In this document: positions 1 to 5,334 of the stretch, piece by piece
Layout: each line of letters starts with the position of its first letter
Position numbering within the stretch: position 1 is the stretch's first letter
NCBI GenBank assembly: GCA_021768055.1
Contig: JAASSE010000081.1
Coordinates: 1-5,867 of the forward strand
Direction: 5' to 3'
DNA length: 5,867 nt
Source: Gammaproteobacteria bacterium
Lineage (GTDB): Bacteria; Pseudomonadota; Gammaproteobacteria; SZUA-229
Notes under the pieces: generated by a model
The model's database searches: none
Seen by the model: the letters and a program-made list of their open reading frames with translations, nothing else
Told to the model about the DNA's origin: nothing
Made by a program: the position numbers and the translations under genes

Positions 1-692
1 CATATCAGGGGTGTCGCACCATCCGCGGACGGCCTGTTGATGTTGGCGCCGTGCTTGAGCAGCAGTTTTGCCATATCCAGCTTCTCGCCATATTCTGCGG
101 CATGGATCAAAGCTGTCTTGCCGTGCCTGTCCGCAAGTTTGATACTAGCGCCGCTTTCCAGCAGCAGTTTGGCGGGATCCATATGACCGCGGCTTGCTGC
201 AATCATCAATGCTGATAAACCATTCTTTTCAACGGCATCCGGGTTGGCGCCCTTGAACAGCAGCTGGTCTGTCATTCTCGGCAGGTTATACTGCGAGGAA
301 AGTATCAGCGCGGTGAGTCCTGAGCGAGTTTGTGCTTCAAGCTTGGCCCCTCGTTCCAGCAGTAAAGCGGTAATTTCAACCTCGCCGTTTTCAGCGGCAA
401 AGGTCAGGGCAGTGCAGCCAACAACAGTTTCCTTATTGACATCCGCGCCCCTGGTCAGGAGCATAGATGTTGCCAGGATATTGCCGTTTTCAACCGCGTT
501 CATCAGCGCTGTCTTGCCAAATTTATTGGCAGCATTGACGTCAGCACCAGCATCCAGCAATTGTGCGATGGCATCATCATCATCGATGCTTGCCGCCCAG
601 CGTAGTTCCCGGTTCATGTCCGAGGCTTCGACGGCGAACACAGATAATGAAATCGCAAGCAAGGCAACAAGCTGTGAAAATCTAGATAACAT
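1..692 (-). CDS. Exported ankyrin-repeat protein (3' end beyond window)
   Basis: Reading the minus strand from the ATG at 692-690 gives 230 codons with no stop before the window edge, so the C-terminus is missing. Residues 1-23 form a Sec-type signal peptide: Arg4, a hydrophobic stretch from about 8 to 21, and a likely cut after VEA at 21-23. The rest is ankyrin repeats of about 33 residues, starting near 27, 57, 91, 123, 156, 189 and 224. They show the usual pattern of G-x-T/S-A-L, then A-A-x-x-G, then LLL-x-x-GA-x-hydrophobic. Ankyrin repeats bind other proteins; here they would do so in the periplasm. A weak GAGA lies 6 nt before the ATG. The gene starts 53 bp after the tetraheme cytochrome gene on the same strand, so the two are probably co-transcribed. 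The partner protein is unknown. A distant functional parallel is AnkB, the periplasmic ankyrin protein next to catalase KatB in Pseudomonas, but no catalase gene is visible here. Confidence 0.9.
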   Translation of the reverse strand, partial: MLSRFSQLVALLAISLSVFAVEASDMNRELRWAASIDDDDAIAQLLDAGADVNAANKFGKTALMNAVENGNILATSMLLTRGADVNKETVVGCTALTFAAENGEVEITALLLERGAKLEAQTRSGLTALILSSQYNLPRMTDQLLFKGANPDAVEKNGLSALMIAASRGHMDPAKLLLESGASIKLADRHGKTALIHAAEYGEKLDMAKLLLKHGANINRPSADGATPLI

Positions 693-745
693 GTGGATTC
701 TCACAACAACGGCAACCTCTCATATAGAGTATCTTTGAGATTTGT

Positions 746-1336
746 TTATGCACTGTCATCTTCGGGCTCTTCCGGCTCATCCGGCTCATCATGCGCTATG
801 CCCTTATGACAGTCGATGCAGGTCTTGCCTTCATCAATCGCCCTGCTGTGTTTCTTGCGGGCAGAGCGATCCTGTTCACTCAGGTCCATGCCTTCGAAGC
901 TGTGGCAATTACGGCATTCACGGGAATCTGTTTCTTTCATAGATTCCCACACGCGGTTGGCCAACTCCCAGCGATGTTGATTATATTTTTCCGGGGTATC
1001 GATCTTTCCAGTAAACTTGTACCAAAGCTCTCTGGAAGCCTTGATCTTGCGCACCACCTTGTGTACCCATGGATCAGGCACATGGCAATCGGAGCATTTC
1101 ACTTGTACTCCGGAAGTGTTCTTGAAATGAACTGTTTCCTTGTATTCTTTGTACGGGTTGTTTTCCATTTCATGGCAGGAAATACAGAATTCCATGGTGT
1201 TGGTCATTTCCATTGCCGTGTTGAATCCGCCCCAGAAGATAATGCCACCAACACCGCCGATGATAAGCAGCGTTAATGCCGGAAGGGCACTGATACGGCG
1301 CCACGCGCGTTTAAACCATCCCCATTTCTCAGACAT
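746..1336 (-). CDS. NapC/NirT-family membrane-anchored tetraheme cytochrome c
   Basis: The protein is a quinol-oxidising tetraheme cytochrome that hands electrons to periplasmic reductases. From the ATG at 1336 it is 196 residues, the usual size for NapC/NirT. It has a short basic N-terminus, one membrane anchor at about 18-38, and four CxxCH heme sites at about 51-55, 81-85, 141-145 and 173-177. The first reads CISCHEM, with the Met two residues after the heme His as in NapC/NrfH. Family signatures include a CSDCHVP second site, KIKASRELW, and SRECRNCHSF followed by CIDCHKGIAH. The last 14 residues form an unusual acidic DEP/EEP tail. A TTG at 1342 is in frame, but the ATG is preferred: a GGG sits about 9 nt before it, and it gives the natural MSEKW start. 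No napAB, nirS, nrfA or torA gene is in view, so the electron acceptor is unknown and no symbol is given. Confidence 0.95.
   Translation of the reverse strand: MSEKWGWFKRAWRRISALPALTLLIIGGVGGIIFWGGFNTAMEMTNTMEFCISCHEMENNPYKEYKETVHFKNTSGVQVKCSDCHVPDPWVHKVVRKIKASRELWYKFTGKIDTPEKYNQHRWELANRVWESMKETDSRECRNCHSFEGMDLSEQDRSARKKHSRAIDEGKTCIDCHKGIAHDEPDEPEEPEDDSA
762..788 (-). repeat. 9-bp tandem repeat coding an acidic DEP/EEP tail
   Basis: On the plus strand TCCGGCTCA occurs twice head to tail, at 771-779 and 780-788. A degenerate third unit lies at 762-770 with two mismatches. The unit length is a multiple of three, so it stays in frame. It encodes the P-D-E-P-D-E-P-E-E-P end of the tetraheme cytochrome, after the last heme site. 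Copy number could vary by slippage without breaking the gene. Confidence 0.7.
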
Positions 1337-1536
1337 GATCAATAACCCGGTTTAAATGACCCGCAGATCATACAGGCTCATGGCGGATTTTCACATGCTC
1401 TAGATCAAAGAAATCAGGAATTAATAGCTATTTATTATGATTTTCATTGTCATCGACCCACCTGTTGTTAATGGGTAAGATACAAAAGCAATTCCGCATC
1501 AGGACAGGAAGAGCGTAATAATGTGATTGCCATTAG
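1337..1536. promoter_or_regulatory. Divergent control region between cytochrome and DUF1614 genes
   Basis: These 200 bp separate two genes that point away from each other, so promoters for both should lie here. The region is AT-rich around 1400-1450. On the minus strand a TATGAT (plus-strand 1367-1372) could be a -10 element about 25 nt before the cytochrome ATG, but no good -35 is seen at the right spacing. On the plus strand TAAGAT at 1476-1481 could be a -10, with TTGTCA at 1447-1452 too far away (23 bp). A perfect 10-bp palindrome lies at 1423-1432. I found no TTGAT-N4-ATCAA box of the FNR type. Promoter positions are therefore uncertain; only the role of the region is reasonably inferred. 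Confidence 0.5.
1423..1432. promoter_or_regulatory. 10-bp palindrome, possible operator
   Basis: AATAGCTATT reads the same on both strands and lies near the centre of the divergent region between the cytochrome and DUF1614 genes. A dimeric regulator could bind it and act on either gene. A 10-bp AT-rich palindrome can also occur by chance, and no second copy was noticed at the other divergent region. Confidence 0.2.
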
Positions 1537-1540
1537 ATGA
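1523..1540 (+). other. Possible five-codon leader ORF coupled to the DUF1614 start
   Basis: A purine-rich GGAAGAG at 1507-1513 is a good ribosome-binding sequence but is too far from the DUF1614 ATG at 1537 (23 nt between). It is well placed for an ATG at 1521, which is followed at once by TGA, and for a GTG at 1523. The GTG opens a five-codon frame ending in TGA at 1538-1540, which overlaps the DUF1614 start as ATGA. Ribosomes could load here and reinitiate. This is inferred from spacing only. Confidence 0.25.
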
Positions 1541-2202
1541 AACCCCAGATAGCTAATCCTCGCATTCTGATATTTGTACTCGCTATCATCGCGCTCGCGG
1601 CAGTGGTGCATATCGGTGCGATCAGCATTACCTTCAGCAAGCTGGGCCTTACCAGGGAATCAGCATTTGTGTTGTTGATGACTTCATTGTTCGGCAGCCT
1701 TATCAATCTGCCCTTGTTCACGGTCCGTTCAAAGCAGCCGATTACTGTACCTAAAATACCGCTGCCAGGTGTTTACAAACGCTATATAGAGTCACATCCG
1801 GGCAGGACACTGGTTGCGATCAATGTTGGTGGTGGCCTGATACCCATATTTTTCTCTGTTTATCTGTTTCTATCGCAGCCGCTGGCACTACATGAAATTC
1901 TGGCAGGAATATCGCTGGTCACCCTGGTCAGTTATATATACAGTTTCCCGGTCAAAGGTGTCGGTATCGGCATGCCGATTATTATCGCGCCAGTGGCTGC
2001 CGCCATCATCGCCATTGTGATCAACGCGGATCTGAGTGCACCACTGGCATACATCAGTGGTACGATGGGCGTATTGATTGGTGCAGATATTCTGAACTTC
2101 AGGCGCATACCTCAACTTGGAGCGATGCTGGCATCAATCGGTGGAGCAGGGACATTTGATGGTATTTTTATGACTGGCATACTGGCCGTTCTGCTTGCCT
2201 GA
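1537..2202 (+). CDS. DUF1614 family integral membrane protein
   Basis: The 221-residue protein is strongly hydrophobic, with likely membrane segments near 10-32, 42-62, 91-112, 117-137, 147-163, 170-186 and 205-221. It matches what I recall of the DUF1614 family: an INVGGG loop at 95-100, a Pro-containing segment at 147-152 (PIIIAP), GADILN at 182-187, and a strongly conserved C-terminal stretch with SIGGAGTFDGIF at 200-211 followed by TGILAVLLA. The biochemical role of DUF1614 is not known. The conserved Gly and Asp residues within membrane segments suggest transport or an enzyme active site, but that is a guess. The start is fixed by a TAG stop directly before the ATG and by the absence of another Met before residue 48. 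It has no close ribosome-binding site; see the possible leader ORF overlapping its start. A small secreted-protein gene follows after 39 bp, probably in the same transcript. Confidence 0.88.
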   Translation: MKPQIANPRILIFVLAIIALAAVVHIGAISITFSKLGLTRESAFVLLMTSLFGSLINLPLFTVRSKQPITVPKIPLPGVYKRYIESHPGRTLVAINVGGGLIPIFFSVYLFLSQPLALHEILAGISLVTLVSYIYSFPVKGVGIGMPIIIAPVAAAIIAIVINADLSAPLAYISGTMGVLIGADILNFRRIPQLGAMLASIGGAGTFDGIFMTGILAVLLA

Positions 2203-2241
2203 GTACAAACGTTTTATCGTTATTCAAAAAGGTAGTATCCA

Positions 2242-2517
2242 ATGAAATCATGTCTGGTATTTTCAGCGTTGTTGCTTGCCGTATTCATCATTGTGGGTAT
2301 GGAGAATGCAGCTGCAAAATCAGACGATGCACCGCAATACAAGGAATGCATTGCCGTATCACTTCACACCATGAACGGCCAGGAACTTGATTCAATAGTT
2401 CGAAACAACAGGAAGATTGAAGACGCAAACCTGATACCTGAAGGCTGGTCGGTGGTCGGCGTAACTGAAAAAAGTGACGGCCCTGTCAGCAGGCCATACC
2501 TGGTTATCTGTAAATAA
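2242..2517 (+). CDS. Small secreted protein of unknown function
   Basis: This 91-residue protein has a clear signal peptide (Lys2, hydrophobic core about 5-19, AAA at 23-25 as the likely cut site). The mature part is about 66 residues. It has only two cysteines, Cys36 and Cys90, near its two ends, which could form a disulfide that closes the domain in the periplasm. I do not recognise the family. There is no lipobox, so it is probably soluble rather than a lipoprotein. An AAGG about 12 nt before the ATG may serve as a weak ribosome-binding site. It sits 39 bp after the DUF1614 gene on the same strand, which suggests a shared transcript, and ends 22 bp from the stop of the opposing gene. The signal peptide and context make it a likely real gene despite its size. 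Confidence 0.72.
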   Translation: MKSCLVFSALLLAVFIIVGMENAAAKSDDAPQYKECIAVSLHTMNGQELDSIVRNNRKIEDANLIPEGWSVVGVTEKSDGPVSRPYLVICK

Positions 2518-2539
2518 TTCGGGGGCAGACAAATCCGGG

Positions 2540-2878
2540 TCAGAGCATCTCCAACAGGCGAATCAGTTTAAGTAGCTTTGAGTCTTCTTCAAGAGCACCT
2601 TCCCAGAACGGGTAGACCACGGTATTGCTGCCTTCGCCGACGGTCAGTTGTGCCTTGAAAGCATCAGCTGCACCTTCAGGCATGGCATGTTCTTCGGGTA
2701 TGCCCAGTTCATGTACAGCAGCTACCAGCTCGGCTTGCTGGTCTTGTGTTAACACGCCGCTGCGCGGACGGTCACTTGTGTATGTGCCGCTGCTGACAGA
2801 AAATTCACCGTCTTGATTGATTGAGATGACGAATGCGTAATCTTCTTCGCCAACCACCTGGTACTTTATAGGTAGCAT
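2540..2878 (-). CDS. Conserved hypothetical protein, 112 aa, cytoplasmic
   Basis: The start at ATG 2878-2876 is chosen because AAGGAAG (plus-strand 2885-2891) lies 6 nt before it. A longer frame from 2917 would add 13 basic residues, would overlap the promoter and has no such site. The protein has no signal peptide, no membrane segment and no cysteine. The layout is a beta-rich first part (about 1-45), a helix with L-T-x-D-Q-Q-A-E-L near 56-64, a strand region with AFKAQLTV near 86-93, and a Leu-rich C-terminal helix. That order, including the D-A-F-x-x-x-L-T-V strand, loosely resembles the emfourin-type protease inhibitors, but the match comes from memory and is weak. The gene stands alone on this strand and converges on the small secreted-protein gene with a 22-bp gap and no obvious terminator. 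Confidence 0.75.
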   Translation of the reverse strand: MLPIKYQVVGEEDYAFVISINQDGEFSVSSGTYTSDRPRSGVLTQDQQAELVAAVHELGIPEEHAMPEGAADAFKAQLTVGEGSNTVVYPFWEGALEEDSKLLKLIRLLEML

Positions 2879-2907
2879 TGTTATCTTCCTTCTTTGTGTC
2901 CGTGTTC

Positions 2908-2936
2908 TATATACCACTTAATGCCGTGAAGACCAA
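2908..2936 (-). promoter_or_regulatory. Candidate promoter for the 112-aa protein gene
   Basis: On the minus strand TTGGTC (plus-strand 2931-2936) and TATATA (plus-strand 2908-2913) are separated by exactly 17 bp. The -10 is close to consensus and the -35 matches only in TTG. Transcription would begin near 2901 and leave a leader of about 22 nt containing the AAGGAAG ribosome-binding site. The spacing and position fit; strength is unknown. Confidence 0.4.
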
Positions 2937-2971
2937 ATATCGAGACAGGCGACCCTTTCAATAAAACAGAA

Positions 2972-2977
2972 TATAAT
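2972..2977 (+). promoter_or_regulatory. yjbQ: TATAAT -10 element for the yjbQ-LMF operon
   Basis: A perfect TATAAT lies 50 bp before the yjbQ-family ATG. No hexamer resembling TTGACA stands 16-18 bp upstream, so the promoter may need an activator or may be weak. Transcription would start near 2984, and a GGGTGA ribosome-binding site at 3019-3024 precedes the ATG. With no later gap in the four downstream genes, this is the best candidate for driving the whole unit. Confidence 0.42.
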
Positions 2978-3027
2978 TAACAGGCCTCTGGCCATTACCT
3001 TGTAAATTGTAAACGCACGGGTGATAT

Positions 3028-3441
3028 ATGCATCAGACTATAAGGCTTGAAACCACGCAACGCGAAGTACTGGTGGATATCACACCACAGGTCGAGGATG
3101 TTGTACACAAAAGCGGTATCCACAATGGCATGGTTAACGTCTATGCACAGGGTGCTACCGCCGCCATCATGATCCAGGAGAGCTGGGACGACAGTGTACA
3201 GACCGATGTCGTCAACCTGTTGCAAAAGTTGATACCCAAGGGTGTATGGTTGCACGACGCTCAGGACGGCAACGGCGATGCGCATCTGAAGTCCGGCCTG
3301 GTAGGTCCGTCCGAAACCATACCGCTGGTTGACGGCAAACTGGGACTTTCTACCTGGCAGAATATTTTCTTCTGTGAATTCGACGGCCCGCGCAACGACC
3401 GCAAGGTGGTCTGTACCGTCATGGAAAACAAGGGAGGTTAA
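3028..3441 (+). CDS. yjbQ: YjbQ / UPF0047 family protein (secondary thiamine-phosphate synthase-like)
   Basis: The 137-residue length is typical of the YjbQ (UPF0047) family. These are compact trimeric cytoplasmic proteins; some members show weak thiamine-phosphate synthase activity, and the physiological role is not settled. Visible signatures are VDITPQV at 16-22, G-M-V-N-V-Y at 34-39, the core QGATAAIMIQES at 41-52, HDAQDGNGDAHLKSGLVG at 76-93 and the strongly conserved TWQNIFFCEFDGPR at 109-122. Many members have HTT-A-x-x-x-x-NE at the core; here it is Q-G-A-T-A-A-x-x-x-QE, while His76, Asp80, Asn82, His86 and Lys88 are kept. I recall this variant as a recurring subtype. GGGTGA lies 3 nt before the ATG. 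The stop shares TAATG with the next gene's start. It heads a four-gene unit; a link to thiamine is not supported by the neighbours. Confidence 0.92.
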   Translation: MHQTIRLETTQREVLVDITPQVEDVVHKSGIHNGMVNVYAQGATAAIMIQESWDDSVQTDVVNLLQKLIPKGVWLHDAQDGNGDAHLKSGLVGPSETIPLVDGKLGLSTWQNIFFCEFDGPRNDRKVVCTVMENKGG

Positions 3442-3863
3442 TGATCCAGATGGAAGCAATGGATTCATCTGAGCTCAAGCAGTTTGTGCGTGAGCGGCTT
3501 GGCTGCAGTTGTCCCGACGAAGTATTTTCCTCCATACACGTTACAGATAATCCTGTTGCATTTAACAGCCTGCCGGTTGATTACCTGGTTGAAATTGGTA
3601 ACCGTCTGCTCATTGCCGTCATTACTCTGCAGAGCCGGGACAACATCAATGACACTATTGAGCGGATCATTGATATTGGCAGGCTATATCGAGACTCGAA
3701 TGCTTTTAACCGTTTCCGCATGGTTGTTGTGTTAGCCGGTGAAGATGATATGAATTCAGTACAACAGGCATTTGATTCAGTGACAGGTAAAGATGAAAAG
3801 ATTCATCTGCATTTGATCGAACCTTCAGATTTACCCGGGCTTTTGCATGTCAGCACAGGTTAA
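3441..3863 (+). CDS. Conserved hypothetical protein with a CxC motif, 140 aa
   Basis: This 140-residue soluble protein sits between yjbQ and the lipase maturation factor gene and overlaps both (TAATG at its start, 17 bp at its end). It has no signal peptide or membrane segment. Residues 9-30 form a helix followed by LGCSCPDEVF at 20-29; Cys22 and Cys24 are the only cysteines, and the CxC spacing is suited to a metal or a redox pair. Alternating strand and helix segments follow (VEIGNRLLIAVIT near 50-62, FRMVVVLAG near 92-100, IHLHLIEPSD near 120-129), which suggests a small alpha/beta fold. I do not recognise the family. AGGGAGG at 3431-3437 is only 3 nt before the first ATG, so the ATG at 3450 (12 nt away) is also possible. 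The tight overlaps point to a role joined to its neighbours. Confidence 0.82.
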   Translation: MIQMEAMDSSELKQFVRERLGCSCPDEVFSSIHVTDNPVAFNSLPVDYLVEIGNRLLIAVITLQSRDNINDTIERIIDIGRLYRDSNAFNRFRMVVVLAGEDDMNSVQQAFDSVTGKDEKIHLHLIEPSDLPGLLHVSTG

Positions 3864-5334
3864 CAACCCTGCCGATGTACAAGCGGATACCGGCCAGTCT
3901 TCGTTTGAAGCCTATCAACTGGTTTCGGCTATATTTTTGCGACTTCTCGGTGTTATCTACCTGATTGCATTTGCATCGCTGGCGGTACAGATAGAAGGTC
4001 TTGTCGGCAGTGACGGCATCATACCCATTGTTGATGAACTGGCGCGGCTTGAAGCGACTGTCGGCACGGAACGTTTTTTCCAGTTGCCGACATTGTTCTG
4101 GTTCAATGCCAGTGACTTTTCCCTGGTCGCTGCTTGCATTTCCGGTTGTATTGCTTCGTTGCTGATCATGTTCAACCGCTGGCAGCGCACTGCATTGCTG
4201 GTTGCATTCGTTCTGTATTTTTCCCTGCACAAGGCAAGCCAGCCGTTTTTGAATTTTCAATGGGATGGTCTGCTGCTTGAAACAGGGTTCCTGGCTTTAT
4301 TTCTAGGTACGCGCACGCGCATCATAATCTGGCTGTTTCGCTGGCTGTTGTTCAGGCTGCGCTTTTTGTCGGGTTTGTCGAAACTGACTAGCGGCGACCC
4401 GACGTGGGCCGGCTTTACCGCACTGAATACCTATTTCGAAGTGCAGCCGCTGCCAAACCCGTTGTCATGGTATGCACACCAGCTGCCGGAATGGCTGCTA
4501 CGCACAGGCACGGCCGGAACCCTGATCGTTGAAATCCTTGTGCCGTTCATGATGTTCATGCCGCGGCGCTGGCGCTTTGCCGCGGCCTGGATCACGATTT
4601 TCTGGCAGCTGTTGATTATCCTGACCAGCAATCATAACTGGATCAACCTGTTGACCATCGTACTGTGCCTGTTCCTGTTTGATGACAGGGCCGTTCGCAG
4701 TGTGCTGCCGAAGCGGTTTCATACCATCGCAGACATGCAACCGGCGCAAACATCGGCGATTCGGGGCAGCGGTGCTTTTGTCACCGGTGTGCTGGCCGTT
4801 TTCATCCTGTCCTTCAATGTCGCGCAGTTCTGGTCTATGACCACACGGCAACCCGTGTCCGGCAGTCTTGGTACCGTGCTTGGCGCCATCGAGTCATACC
4901 GGCTGGTCAACACGTATCACGTGTTCCCGACGATGACGACCGAAAGGGTAGAACTTGAGCTGTCGGGTTCGTATGATGGCAGGGAGTGGAAACAGTATCG
5001 TTTTAAATACAAACCGGAAGAACCGGATGAGAACCCGCCACTGGTCATGCCGCACCAGCCACGGCTGGACTGGCAGATGTGGTTTGTTCCATTGCAAACC
5101 AAGCAGCTGCCCTGGTTCGAACAGTTTGTGTATGCACTGTTGAATAACGCATCAGGCGCAACATCGCTGCTGCAGCATAATCCGTTTGCGGATGCGCCGC
5201 CCCGGTTCATTCGCGTTGATGCCGTTCGTTATACATTTTCGACACCGGAACAGCGCGAGATGACAGGGAACTGGTGGCAACGTGAACCGCTAGGGCCGTT
5301 CCTGCCGCTGCCATGGGTTGCAGGGGGAAGATAA
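3847..5334 (+). CDS. Lipase maturation factor (LMF1-like) integral membrane protein
   Basis: The 495-residue protein belongs to the lipase maturation factor family, known from animal LMF1, which helps secreted lipases fold in the endoplasmic reticulum. It has several membrane segments (about 26-48, 91-109, 114-130, 141-154, 158-172, 222-238, 244-260, 267-279 and 308-325) and a long hydrophilic C-terminal domain. Family hallmarks are clear: NFQWDGLLLETGF at 136-148, FRLRFLSGLSKL then SGDPTW at 169-187, YFEVQPLPNPLSWYAHQLP at 196-214, HNWIN at 263-267, RLVNTYHVFP at 352-361, and a domain with YDGREWKQYRFKYKP at 376-390 and PRLDWQMWFVPL at 405-416. The ATG lies inside the end of the previous gene (17-bp overlap) with no good ribosome-binding site, so translation is probably coupled. 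Bacterial members are poorly studied and no lipase gene is in view, so a folding role is inferred from homology alone. Confidence 0.93.
   Translation: MSAQVNNPADVQADTGQSSFEAYQLVSAIFLRLLGVIYLIAFASLAVQIEGLVGSDGIIPIVDELARLEATVGTERFFQLPTLFWFNASDFSLVAACISGCIASLLIMFNRWQRTALLVAFVLYFSLHKASQPFLNFQWDGLLLETGFLALFLGTRTRIIIWLFRWLLFRLRFLSGLSKLTSGDPTWAGFTALNTYFEVQPLPNPLSWYAHQLPEWLLRTGTAGTLIVEILVPFMMFMPRRWRFAAAWITIFWQLLIILTSNHNWINLLTIVLCLFLFDDRAVRSVLPKRFHTIADMQPAQTSAIRGSGAFVTGVLAVFILSFNVAQFWSMTTRQPVSGSLGTVLGAIESYRLVNTYHVFPTMTTERVELELSGSYDGREWKQYRFKYKPEEPDENPPLVMPHQPRLDWQMWFVPLQTKQLPWFEQFVYALLNNASGATSLLQHNPFADAPPRFIRVDAVRYTFSTPEQREMTGNWWQREPLGPFLPLPWVAGGR
5322..5327 (+). promoter_or_regulatory. Ribosome-binding site of the methyltransferase gene
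   Basis: AGGGGG lies inside the last codons of the LMF gene, 6 nt before the ATG at 5334. It supports that start over the in-frame ATG at 5340 and, with the shared TAATG, points to coupled translation of the two genes. Confidence 0.55.

Noticed and set aside
244..738. 164-aa plus-strand open frame
   Set aside because: It lies opposite the ankyrin gene, whose minus-strand frame shows clear repeats and a signal peptide; the plus-strand Ser/Ala-rich product is a shadow of those repeats.
791..1276. 161-aa plus-strand open frame
   Set aside because: It is antisense to the tetraheme cytochrome gene, which has four CxxCH sites in the right places; no recognisable domain is seen in the plus-strand product.
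1337..1342. TTG start six bases before the cytochrome ATG
   Set aside because: The ATG at 1336 has a better-spaced GGG upstream and gives a standard N-terminus; the TTG would be almost next to that site.
1402..1417. Possible FNR/Anr site around ATCAAAGAAATCAG
   Set aside because: The two half-sites are in direct and not inverted orientation, so the TTGAT-N4-ATCAA arrangement is absent.
2518..2539. Terminator between the converging genes
   Set aside because: The 22-bp gap is G-rich with no stem of useful length and no T-run on either strand.
2879..2917. Longer start for the 112-aa protein
   Set aside because: The extra 13 basic residues cover the ribosome-binding site AAGGAAG and the candidate -10 element, and no such site precedes the upstream ATG.
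2982..2992. GGCC-TCT-GGCC hairpin in the yjbQ leader
   Set aside because: The stem is only 4 bp with a 3-nt loop and no T-run, too little to claim an attenuator.
2995..3468. 157-aa minus-strand open frame
   Set aside because: It is antisense to the yjbQ-family gene, which is clearly recognisable on the plus strand.
3850..4260. 136-aa minus-strand open frame, and others between 4431 and 5210
   Set aside because: All lie opposite the LMF gene, whose 495 codons carry conserved family motifs from end to end; the antisense products are low-complexity or basic with no domain.
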